This document shows positions 1 to 5,837 of a DNA stretch of 8,860 nt, piece by piece. Under the pieces are notes generated by a model, which did no database searches, was not told the DNA's origin, and worked only from the letters and a program-made list of their open reading frames with translations. Location: assembly GCA_017431185.1 (NCBI GenBank), contig JAFRLP010000220.1, positions 1 through 8,860 of the forward strand, read 5' to 3'. Position 1 is the first letter of the stretch, and every line of letters begins with the position of its first letter. Both the position numbers and the translations under genes were made by a program. This DNA is from Victivallales bacterium. Lineage in GTDB: Bacteria > Verrucomicrobiota > Lentisphaeria > Oligosphaerales > Oligosphaeraceae.

Positions 1-146
1 AACACCTGGACGGCGGTCTTTTCCGGAACAAGGCACTTGTCTTTGATTTCAAGGTGATGGAAACTCTCAATGCCCTGGGACAACAGGCTGGCCGAAAAAA
101 GGGAAAACGCCAACAGAAAAATGGCTTTCAGTGTTTTTTTGCGCAT
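1..146 (-). CDS. Secreted or membrane-anchored protein, 5' part only
   Basis: The minus-strand ATG at 146-144 opens a frame that stays open to the window edge (48 codons). An AAGGA ribosome site lies 7 nt upstream. The protein begins MRKKTLKAIFLLAFSLFSAS and continues LLSQGIESFHHLEIKDKC. This is a textbook Sec signal peptide: a positive n-region (RKK..K), a hydrophobic core at about residues 8-20, and a small-residue stretch (SAS) suiting signal peptidase cleavage near residues 18-20. The mature part visible is only about 28 residues, with one cysteine, too little to assign a family. The Cys is too far downstream for a lipobox. The gene lies 105 bp downstream of the GntR regulator on the same strand. 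It could be its target or simply a neighbour. Export is well supported; the function is unknown. Confidence 0.72.
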   Translation of the reverse strand, partial: MRKKTLKAIFLLAFSLFSASLLSQGIESFHHLEIKDKCLVPEKTAVQV

Positions 147-160
147 GGGAGATTCCTTGG

Positions 161-187
161 TATTTAGTCAGATGAAATGTCAGTCAA
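161..187 (-). promoter_or_regulatory. Possible promoter for the secreted-protein gene
   Basis: Read on the minus strand, TTGACT (187-182) and TAAATA (166-161) are separated by 15 bp, shorter than the optimum of 17. They sit in the 105-bp gap between the GntR stop and the ATG at 146. The -10-like box is only 14 nt from the start codon, so the leader would be very short. The assignment is weak; the gene may instead be read from the GntR promoter. Confidence 0.25.
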
Positions 188-251
188 ATTCTTGAAAAGA
201 AAGTGATAACGGCCAATGGCTCAATCAGATTGAATGATTTACCCACCTTTG

Positions 252-1352
252 TCATCCCCAAGTATCGCGCTTGGCTCCTTTTTTTCGGAGAGGACGTCTT
301 GTGGCTTCACAGACCCCCAAAGGGGGACAGAAATACCATGAGCCAGGTTCTTTTTTGCCTGTGGCATGGCGTGCCTCAAGGATTCGGAATGCAGTCTCAA
401 AATGAGCGGAGATGTTATGGTCGAGGATAGGATATTTCTCCTCTTCAAGCCATTGCGGGGTGTCGATGAACACAGGAAGGATGTCCTCGGGAATCCGAAT
501 GCCGACCTTCTGGCAGGCATTTTGAAACAGACTACGGCCATACAGCACCACAATGGAGTCCAGATCGCCACGATGCACCTGAAGATACTCCATCTCCTGA
601 AGCAACCTGGTCGAGCCTCCTTCACAGACCGTCAGAGAGAAGATGTGGCTCTGAATCCACTCCTGGCTGAGGCCAGTCTCCGCCAATGCCAGCCGCCAGT
701 AGGCCAGACGGTACATCTCCAGTTCGTTCTCCTCCCTGTTGCAGAAGATGCCTGGGCGCGTGCGTCCTTTTTTCCGCAGGAAGGCGAGGATCTGGCGAAC
801 CGTCTCGGACTCATCGCAGATGATGCTGGTGACCTTGTGTGAGCCAGAAAGTTTTCCCAACACCACCACACGGTTGCAGACATGCGCGAATGTGGCGGTG
901 AATCGGCTCCAATCCGCTGACAGGCAGTAAATCAGCGTATAGGCGTCGGGTGAGTTGATGAACACCGAGGCATCGTAAATGTCGGTGGTCTTCAACGGAA
1001 CAATCTCGATTTTCCAGCCAGCCCGCCGAAAACGCGCCAACTCCGATTCAAAGTGAGCGGAATAATGGCTCCAGCATTCCGCGAGCAAAACCAGATTCAG
1101 CCGTTTCTCCCTGGGAGGACGGCACTCGCCAGCATACAGAACAAAGTACCCCACTCCACGCTGGCACCGAATATACCCCTCCTCCTCCAGCATCTTCAGC
1201 GTCTTGGAGGCCGTGACGTAACTCACGCCATACTCGGACACCAGCGTGTTTATCCCCAGAAAACGGCTGTTGAAGGAAAACTCGCCAGTCTCGATGCGCC
1301 TGGCCAGGCTCTCCTTCAACTTCGCGCTTTTGATGTTCTCTGATCCGCTCAT
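252..1352 (-). CDS. GntR-type transcriptional regulator with LacI/PBP1-like effector domain
   Basis: This 366-residue protein has a GntR-type winged helix at residues 10-75. That stretch includes the helix-turn-helix LVSEYGVSYVTASKTLKMLE, followed by EEGYIRCQRGVGYF, the usual GntR wing. Residues 84-345 look like a divergent periplasmic-binding-protein-type sensor: a first strand RLNLVLLAE, a probable hinge region around residues 170-190, and a C-terminal PPLGV segment recalling the LacI end. This pairing of a GntR head with a LacI/PBP1 tail is typical of sugar-responsive repressors such as AraR and is abundant in Lentisphaerota. The only upstream ATG is at 1352, and no convincing Shine-Dalgarno precedes it; the leader is AT-rich. 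It is divergent from the IclR operon across 154 bp and may control that operon or the secreted protein downstream. The ligand is unknown. Confidence 0.85.
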   Translation of the reverse strand: MSGSENIKSAKLKESLARRIETGEFSFNSRFLGINTLVSEYGVSYVTASKTLKMLEEEGYIRCQRGVGYFVLYAGECRPPREKRLNLVLLAECWSHYSAHFESELARFRRAGWKIEIVPLKTTDIYDASVFINSPDAYTLIYCLSADWSRFTATFAHVCNRVVVLGKLSGSHKVTSIICDESETVRQILAFLRKKGRTRPGIFCNREENELEMYRLAYWRLALAETGLSQEWIQSHIFSLTVCEGGSTRLLQEMEYLQVHRGDLDSIVVLYGRSLFQNACQKVGIRIPEDILPVFIDTPQWLEEEKYPILDHNISAHFETAFRILEARHATGKKEPGSWYFCPPLGVCEATRRPLRKKGAKRDTWG

Positions 1353-1400
1353 GTTATATAATTTAATCCATATATCTTGAGATGCAAATCAGTCTGTAAT

Positions 1401-1432
1401 TTTTTTCCGTTCGGTGTTTCGGTGTTTTTTCC
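1401..1432 (+). repeat. Direct repeats upstream of the iclR-operon promoter (possible operator)
   Basis: TCGGTGTT occurs twice head-to-tail (1411-1418 and 1419-1426). The pair is bracketed by two copies of TTTTTTCC (1401-1408 and 1425-1432), so two 8-base words each repeat within 32 bases. The block ends 9 bp before the -35 box at 1442, a normal position for an activator or repressor site. Binding by the IclR or GntR protein encoded alongside is an inference. Confidence 0.35.
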
Positions 1433-1441
1433 ACTCTCTGT

Positions 1442-1470
1442 TTGACAAACGGCCTCCCCGATGTTATCTT
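1442..1470 (+). promoter_or_regulatory. Sigma70-type promoter of the iclR operon
   Basis: A perfect -35 hexamer TTGACA (1442-1447) and a -10 hexamer TATCTT (1465-1470) are separated by exactly 17 bp. A TG dinucleotide at 1462-1463 gives an extended -10. Transcription would begin near 1477, leaving a leader of about 30 nt before the ATG at 1507. The promoter lies inside the longer reading frame that could start at 1414, which argues against that upstream start. Confidence 0.75.
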
Positions 1471-1506
1471 ATGAGAAATTCAAATACGAAACAGAGGTGT
1501 TCATAT

Positions 1507-2235
1507 ATGAACAATACCATACCAGCTGTGGACAAGGCTGTGCTGATGTTGCTGGCGTTGTCAAATGGCGCGAAGACCCAGGCGGAACTGAGTAAGGAAC
1601 TCAGCATCGCCACAAGCACGGCCTACCGAATCCTGATGACTTTGCAGACGCATCGTTGGGTGCGAAAACAGCAGGGCGGCATATATACCTTAGGCGAAGG
1701 GGTGCTGGGATTGACGCACGGGCTTTCGCTGGAGACGGCCATACTCGAAGAAGCAGGCAGAAAAGTCGCGGATATCTCCCGCCGTCATCAGATTGCCTGC
1801 AAACTGTCAGTCCGCCAGGGGGACAGGCAACTGACCTGTTGCCGAGCCGAACCGTCGGGGCCAGTGGCGTTGACGGGTCAGATCGGCTCCACCTTTCCAC
1901 TCATCGAGGGCTCGGTCGGAGCGGCACTGCTGGCGGAGACATCTGCTGATGAAATCGATGCGCTTGTCCAAGCCTGCCAGGAGGACATTCCCGAAAAACG
2001 GCATCCTGAAATGGTGCATGAGGCGGTTCGTGAGGCACGTGAACGCGGCACCGTGCTGAACATGAAGAAAAATCGCTGGAACATTGTCGCGCTCTCCATA
2101 CCGTTGCGAAACAGGAGCGGACAGGTCATCGCCGCGCTGACGCTGCTCGGTTCATCAGAGGATTTCTCGGGCGGCAGACGGGAAAAATGGGAAAAGATCC
2201 TGAAAAGAAGCATCATCGAATGTGAACAAAGCTGA
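1507..2235 (+). CDS. IclR-family transcriptional regulator
   Basis: This 242-residue protein has the IclR layout. A winged helix-turn-helix occupies residues 5-65 (AVDKAVLMLLALSNGAKTQ, then the recognition helix SIATSTAYRILMTLQTHRWV and the wing GGIYTLGEGVLGL). A GAF-like effector domain occupies about residues 75-240, with the family hallmark GSTFPLIEGSVGAALLA at 127-143. IclR proteins are dimeric or tetrameric repressors or activators of catabolic operons and bind small acids or aromatic compounds. The ATG at 1507 is chosen because AGAGGTG lies 8 nt upstream and the promoter is at 1442-1470. An in-frame start at 1414 would add 31 residues that overlap that promoter and have no IclR similarity. 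It is the first gene of the operon, 15 bp before the dehydratase gene, so it is probably autoregulated. The ligand is probably a sugar acid or a pathway intermediate. Confidence 0.88.
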   Translation: MNNTIPAVDKAVLMLLALSNGAKTQAELSKELSIATSTAYRILMTLQTHRWVRKQQGGIYTLGEGVLGLTHGLSLETAILEEAGRKVADISRRHQIACKLSVRQGDRQLTCCRAEPSGPVALTGQIGSTFPLIEGSVGAALLAETSADEIDALVQACQEDIPEKRHPEMVHEAVREARERGTVLNMKKNRWNIVALSIPLRNRSGQVIAALTLLGSSEDFSGGRREKWEKILKRSIIECEQS

Positions 2236-2250
2236 TTCAGCAGGAGAAAC

Positions 2251-3564
2251 ATGAAAATCAATCCATCAACCCTTAAAATCACCGACCTGCGTTTCGCGGA
2301 CATCGACGGCGCCCCGAAACGCTGCACTCTGCTGAAACTGTACACCAACCAGGGAATCATCGGCTATGGCGAAGTGCGGGACGCATCCAGCCGAACCTAC
2401 GCGGCCATGCTCAAAAGCCGCATCCTCGGCGAAAATCCCTGCAATGTGGAGAAGATTTTCCGTCGCATCAAGCAGTTCGGCGGGGACTCGCGTCAGGCCG
2501 GCGGGGTCTGCGGAATTGAGGTCGCATGCTGGGACCTCGCGGGCAAAGCCTGGGGAGTGCCAGTCTGGCAACTGCTCGGCGGAAAGTTCCGCGACCGCAT
2601 CCGCTGTTACTGCGACACCGATTCAGAGGGGGGCGGACGAGACATGGGCAAGGCGCTCAGGGAACGCATGAGACGAGGCTTCACCTTCCTCAAAATGGAT
2701 CTCGGAATTGAACTGCTGATGGACGTTCCTGGCGCTCTCTGCGCCCCGCTCGGCTTTCTCGAAACCATGAAGGAATACAAGCAGGTCTTCAAGACGCCGC
2801 ACGGTTCCATCAATCCGAACGCCATGCGCGGAGTCGCCTACGACCTCTTCAACACAGCCCATCCCTTCACAGGAATCCACCTGACTGAAAAGGGTCTTGA
2901 CCACCTGGAAAAATACATGGCGGACGTCCGCAGGGAAGTCGGATACGAGGTGCCGATCGCCATTGACCATCTCGGGCACATCCCGCTGGAGGACTGCATC
3001 AAACTGGCGAAACGGCTGGAAAAGTACAATCTTTCCTGGATGGAGGACGCCCTCCCCTGGCAGATGACCAATCAGTGGGTGCGTCTGCATGAAGCGACCA
3101 CCGTTCCGCTCGGCACCGGCGAGGACATGTATCTGAAGGAGTCGTTCAAGCCGCTGCTGGAATCTGGCGCTCTGGCGGTGGTGCATCCAGACATTCTGAC
3201 CGCGGGAGGCATCCTCGAAACCAAGAAGATTGGAGACATGGCGGAGGAACACGGAGTCCAGATGAATCTTCACATGGCGGAGAGCCCGATCGCCTGCATG
3301 GCGGCGGTGCACGTTGCAGCGGCCACGCGCAACTTCATGGCTCTGGAACTCCATTCGGTCGATGTGCCGTGGTGGGGCGATTTGGTGAACCCCGCGCTGA
3401 AATGCGACGGAGGCTTCATCGAGGTACCGAACACGCCTGGGCTGGGCATCGAATCACTCAACGAAAAACTCATCAAAAAGAATCTGCACCCCGATTTTCC
3501 AGAGGCATGGGCGCCGACTGACGAATGGGACAAAGAATGGTCAAACGACCGTCAATGGTCCTAA
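2251..3564 (+). CDS. Enolase-superfamily sugar-acid dehydratase (mandelate racemase/muconate lactonizing enzyme group)
   Basis: This 437-residue protein has the MR/MLE fold. A capping domain covers residues 1-120 (with GIIGYGEV and GIEVACWDLAGKAWGVPVWQ), followed by a TIM barrel. The Mg2+ ligands are readable: D239 in IAIDH, E265 in WMED and E291 in GTGED. D314 (HPD) and H341 (NLHMAESP) would form the His-Asp dyad of the MR-like branch. Strand 2 carries K148-M-D150 rather than the usual KxK. K148 and D239 are 91 residues apart, compared with about 30 in mandelate racemase, so an extra segment of about 60 residues (roughly 158-225) lies in the barrel. A long loop here recalls mannonate-type dehydratases. 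The expected reaction is dehydration of an aldonate or uronate to a 2-keto-3-deoxy acid; the substrate is not identifiable. AGGAG lies 4 nt before the ATG. The neighbouring aldolase-like and SDR genes fit a sugar-acid pathway. Confidence 0.87.
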   Translation: MKINPSTLKITDLRFADIDGAPKRCTLLKLYTNQGIIGYGEVRDASSRTYAAMLKSRILGENPCNVEKIFRRIKQFGGDSRQAGGVCGIEVACWDLAGKAWGVPVWQLLGGKFRDRIRCYCDTDSEGGGRDMGKALRERMRRGFTFLKMDLGIELLMDVPGALCAPLGFLETMKEYKQVFKTPHGSINPNAMRGVAYDLFNTAHPFTGIHLTEKGLDHLEKYMADVRREVGYEVPIAIDHLGHIPLEDCIKLAKRLEKYNLSWMEDALPWQMTNQWVRLHEATTVPLGTGEDMYLKESFKPLLESGALAVVHPDILTAGGILETKKIGDMAEEHGVQMNLHMAESPIACMAAVHVAAATRNFMALELHSVDVPWWGDLVNPALKCDGGFIEVPNTPGLGIESLNEKLIKKNLHPDFPEAWAPTDEWDKEWSNDRQWS

Positions 3565-3601
3565 AGATTTTCGGTTGCAGAAAAACAAGGAGAACGGAAT
3601 C

Positions 3602-4357
3602 ATGCCATCATTGAAGGACATGCGCGGAAAGGCCAAAGAGGCTGGCCTGATGAAACTCGACAAGCTCATCGCGACCCGTCAGCGGATCCCGAACTGCGAA
3701 CTGCCCATTCCAATCAGGGAACTGTGCGAACGCTACGAGAAACTTTACACGGGGTGCATCAACGACGTGATGCGCGAACTGACGCTGCTCAACCAGAACC
3801 TGCCCAGCGACATCATGCCGTTGCGCGACGAGATGACCGTCTGCGGCGAAGCGTTCACGGTCAAGAGCGCGCCCAATGTCATGATCGAAGGCGAGATGAC
3901 TTTCCGGGCGCAGATGCTTGACGAGTTCAAGCCTGACGGCGTGGTCGTCTGGGACACCTCCAACGACACGGATGCCTCGCTCTGGGGCGGCGTCATGACC
4001 GCCACCGCCATCACCAAGGGCATCCGCGGAGCGGTCATCGCAGGGGGAATCCGCGACACCAAACAGATACTTGAACAGAAATTCCCCATCTTCTACAAAT
4101 ACCGCACCAGCAACGGGTCGCTGGGGCGCTGCATGATCACGCATTATCAGGTCCCCGTCAAGATTGGCAAAGTGACGGTTCGGCCTGGCGACATCATCTT
4201 CGGCGACATCGACGGCGTGCTCTGCATTCCGCGCGAAATCGCCTACGATGTTCTGCTCCGCGCCGAAGGCATCGAACGCAATGAGGTCGATATTTTCAGT
4301 TGGGTCAGGCAAGGCGACACCATCTCCGAAATCATCGACAAGGGCGGGTACTTCTGA
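3602..4357 (+). CDS. RraA-like / 4-hydroxy-4-methyl-2-oxoglutarate aldolase family protein
   Basis: This 251-residue protein belongs to the RraA/HMG-aldolase fold, long mis-annotated as dimethylmenaquinone methyltransferase. The metal- and pyruvate-binding core is visible: AVIAGGIRDTKQI with R151-D152, a preceding WGGVMTATA segment at 128-136, and VRPGDIIFGDIDGVLCIP at 193-210, the family's C-terminal signature. Members are class II, divalent-metal-dependent aldolases or oxaloacetate decarboxylases; the E. coli RraA branch instead inhibits RNase E. About 45 residues precede the core, as is usual for the catabolic, non-RraA members. The ATG at 3602 has AAGGAG 9 nt upstream. A TTG at 3575 would add nine residues and overlap that ribosome site, so it is rejected. 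It follows the dehydratase by 37 bp. The likely role is retro-aldol cleavage of the dehydratase product to pyruvate plus an aldehyde, which is inferred from context. Confidence 0.85.
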   Translation: MPSLKDMRGKAKEAGLMKLDKLIATRQRIPNCELPIPIRELCERYEKLYTGCINDVMRELTLLNQNLPSDIMPLRDEMTVCGEAFTVKSAPNVMIEGEMTFRAQMLDEFKPDGVVVWDTSNDTDASLWGGVMTATAITKGIRGAVIAGGIRDTKQILEQKFPIFYKYRTSNGSLGRCMITHYQVPVKIGKVTVRPGDIIFGDIDGVLCIPREIAYDVLLRAEGIERNEVDIFSWVRQGDTISEIIDKGGYF

Positions 4358-4394
4358 TGAAGGAACATCTGCATCAAGCATGGAAAATGACAGG

Positions 4395-5138
4395 ATGAAC
4401 GCATTGACAGGAAAAACCGCATTGGTGACTGGTTCCAGCCGAGGAATCGGACGGGCTGCGGCATTGAGGTTGGCTGCACTCGGCGCAAAGGTAATCTTCC
4501 ATGGCATGAAAGAGAGTGAAAAACTCCGTTCCGCCGTGGCCGAAGCGGGAAAAGGAGCCGAATGTCTGACCGCCGATTTCGGCAGCATGGACGAGGTGAA
4601 AACACTCGCCGACACACTCAAAGCGCACGGAATGGTCCCAGACATCCTGGTGCTGAACGCATCGGTGCAGAGTTACACGGGACTGGCGAATTTCGACAGC
4701 GCGGAATTTCTTCGGATGTTCCAGGCCAACGTGGAAAGTTCCTGCATTCTGCTGAACACATTGTTGCCGGAAATGCGGAAGAGGAATTGGGGACGAGTGG
4801 TCTTTGTCGGCAGCATCAACGGAATCCAACCCGCATCCAGGCTGGCGGTCTATGGCGCTACCAAGGCCGCGCTGATGAACATCGCCAAAACCGCCGCGTT
4901 GGAAAATGCGCCATACGGGATTACGGTCAACACGATTCTGCCAGGCGTGATCGAGACCGACCGCAATGCGGTGGCATTGAGCGATGCGGCGTTCGCGGAC
5001 AACCTGCGGAAACAGATTCCGATGCACCGTTTCGGCACAGCGGAGGAATGCGGGGAACTGCTCGCTTTCCTCGCATCGGACGCGGCATCCTACATCACTG
5101 GAGCGGAAATTCCCATCGCTGGCGGCTGGCAGTTGTAA
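4395..5138 (+). CDS. Short-chain dehydrogenase/reductase (SDR, classical)
   Basis: This 247-residue protein is a classical SDR of typical length. It has the Rossmann cofactor motif TGSSRGIG (12-19), the structural NAS at 88-90 (normally NAG), and the catalytic tetrad N112, S140, Y153 and K157 (YGATK). The C-terminal SYITGAEIPIAGGW is the usual substrate and cofactor loop ending. R16 in the glycine loop leaves NADP possible, but the preference is not certain. It is closest in style to FabG, gluconate 5-dehydrogenase and KduD-like enzymes. In this operon it would oxidise or reduce a sugar-acid hydroxyl/keto group. Two starts are possible. ATG 4395 gives MNALTGKTALVTG, the standard N-terminus; ATG 4380 adds five residues and has AAGGAA 14 nt upstream. 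The first is preferred on protein grounds. It is the last gene of the operon, with a terminator beginning 46 nt after its stop. Confidence 0.88.
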   Translation: MNALTGKTALVTGSSRGIGRAAALRLAALGAKVIFHGMKESEKLRSAVAEAGKGAECLTADFGSMDEVKTLADTLKAHGMVPDILVLNASVQSYTGLANFDSAEFLRMFQANVESSCILLNTLLPEMRKRNWGRVVFVGSINGIQPASRLAVYGATKAALMNIAKTAALENAPYGITVNTILPGVIETDRNAVALSDAAFADNLRKQIPMHRFGTAEECGELLAFLASDAASYITGAEIPIAGGWQL

Positions 5139-5183
5139 AAACAACAAGACGAAAATGGATAAGGCTGGAAACCCACAATTTTT

Positions 5184-5213
5184 GTCACCTATGCGGTTTA
5201 AGGTGGCTTTTTT
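5184..5213 (+). terminator. Factor-independent terminator of the iclR operon
   Basis: GTCACCT (5184-5190) pairs with AGGTGGC (5201-5207), seven pairs including one G-U, around a 10-nt loop, and is followed directly by six T residues (5208-5213). It lies 46 nt beyond the SDR stop on the same strand. The transposase remnant begins to be recognisable just past the T-tract, so the insertion lies outside the operon. Confidence 0.65.
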
Positions 5214-5438
5214 GGGAGGATTACATGCTTCAGTTGCCGCTAATACTTGCTTGGCGGCGGCGTTTCTGCTTGGGGACAGCCCCGTCTCGGTTATCGCGCC
5301 AAGGCATCTGCCCGACTTCTTTCGCTCCTTGTCATAGACGCTGAGGCGCTCGTACAGGTACCAGTGGTTGCCAATGTGCTTGATCTCCGTCCCCGCTGGA
5401 CGGTCGAACTTTTCTATCCAGATTGGTTTGCTGCTCAT
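5211..5438 (-). pseudogene. Transposase remnant, N-terminal about 76 codons only
   Basis: The minus-strand ATG at 5438, with GGGAG about 8 nt upstream, starts a protein reading MSSKPIWIEKFDRPAGTEIK, then HWYLYERLSVYDKERKKSGR, then CLGAITETGL. This is the N-terminal region of DDE-type transposases in which a short HYYLYE / SVYD / K-SGKxLGxIT pattern precedes the catalytic domain; the IS4/IS1634-like grouping is uncertain. Recognisable sequence ends after about residue 76, near the operon terminator. Beyond that the frame merely runs antisense through the SDR gene, giving an apparent 354-residue ORF with no transposase features. All catalytic DDE residues are therefore missing. The start and ribosome site look intact, so the deletion removed the 3' part. 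The exact lower boundary is uncertain. Confidence 0.7.
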
Positions 5439-5475
5439 TAATGTTCTCCCTAATTAGGTTGCCATAGAATAACAC

Positions 5476-5512
5476 AAAAAAGAGGATTACAAGCCATGCA
5501 ACCCTCTTTTTT
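5476..5512. terminator. A/T-tailed hairpin, possible bidirectional terminator upstream of the transposase remnant
   Basis: AAAAAAGAGG (5476-5485) and CCTCTTTTTT (5503-5512) form a perfect 10-bp inverted repeat with a 17-nt loop. The T tract forms part of the stem on either strand, as in bidirectional terminators. Many insertion sequences carry such a hairpin near the transposase start to block read-through from outside. The long loop and only four G-C pairs make it a weak terminator. Confidence 0.4.
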
Positions 5513-5514
5513 CA

Positions 5515-5626
5515 GCATAATAGTTATTATTTAAATCCGTTTCAGGGCTCCCTAATGTGTAAACAGTACGGCATAATAGTTATTATTTTAATCCGTTTCA
5601 GGACACCCTAATGTGTAAACGGTACG
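5515..5626. repeat. 56-bp tandem direct repeat, two copies
   Basis: Copies at 5515-5570 and 5571-5626 match at 52 of 56 positions by eye, with no spacer. Both contain GCATAATAGTTATTATTT near the start and CCCTAATGTGTAAAC (5550-5564, 5606-5620). The second copy runs into GGTTTAGGGT, which is inverted relative to its ACCCTAA. The block lies 77 bp upstream of the transposase remnant's start, where an insertion-sequence end would be expected, so the copies may be transposase-binding or terminal sequences. There are no unique spacers, so this is not CRISPR. Confidence 0.8.
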
Positions 5627-5650
5627 GTTTAGGGTAATGTTTTCTATGAA

Positions 5651-5788
5651 ACACGACGTGTCCGCCCCGGCAGGGACGACACATGGTTAGCCCCAGGTGA
5701 ACGCGCTCAGGGCGCGTTCACCTGGGGGGTAGGTGCGAAAAATCGTTTTGCGCCCTGGAAGGGCGCCACCATGCAGGCGTGCCGTCGT
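5651..5788. repeat. Nested-hairpin intergenic element (REP-like)
   Basis: About 140 bp contains four stacked inverted repeats. First, ACACG-A-CGTGT (5651-5661). Second, an imperfect hairpin at 5658-5682 with GTGTC/GACAC ends. Third, a perfect 16-bp stem CCCCAGGTGAACGCGC (5691-5706) with its complement at 5712-5727 and a 5-nt loop. Fourth, GCGCCCT/AGGGCGC (5750-5766) with a 3-nt loop. Outer segments ACGAC..ATGG (5676-5687) and CCAT..GTCGT (5769-5788) are also complementary, so the whole can fold as one structure. This layout is characteristic of repetitive extragenic palindromes in PVC genomes, including an AGGGCGCCACC-type motif. No reading frame is convincing. It lies between convergent genes and could also act as a transcription barrier. 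Confidence 0.6.
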
Positions 5789-5837
5789 ATTTTCAATCGC
5801 ATCCTAAATCAAATATACAATTCCCATAAAATACCCT

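Noticed and set aside
203..842. Plus-strand ORFs opposite the GntR gene
   Set aside because: They are antisense to a regulator with a clear winged helix and have no upstream signals.
1414..1506. Upstream in-frame start for the IclR gene
   Set aside because: It would overlap the TTGACA/TATCTT promoter and add 31 residues without IclR similarity; ATG 1507 has a good ribosome site.
2623..3354. 243-residue minus-strand ORF opposite the dehydratase
   Set aside because: It is rich in His, Val and Arg as expected of the complement of a real gene, and shows no recognisable domain; the plus strand has all metal ligands.
3575..3601. TTG start for the RraA-like gene
   Set aside because: It would place the AAGGAG ribosome site of ATG 3602 inside the coding region and has no ribosome site of its own.
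3608..4645. 345-residue minus-strand ORF opposite the RraA-like and SDR genes
   Set aside because: It is antisense to two genes with clear family motifs, its composition is Asp/Val/Ala/Arg-rich shadow coding, and it lacks a ribosome site or known domain.
4374..5438. 354-residue minus-strand ORF spanning the SDR gene
   Set aside because: Only its first 76 codons resemble a protein (transposase N-terminus). The remainder is the antisense of a well-supported SDR with all catalytic residues.
5515..5626. CRISPR array
   Set aside because: Two adjacent 56-bp copies with no spacers between them and no cas genes.
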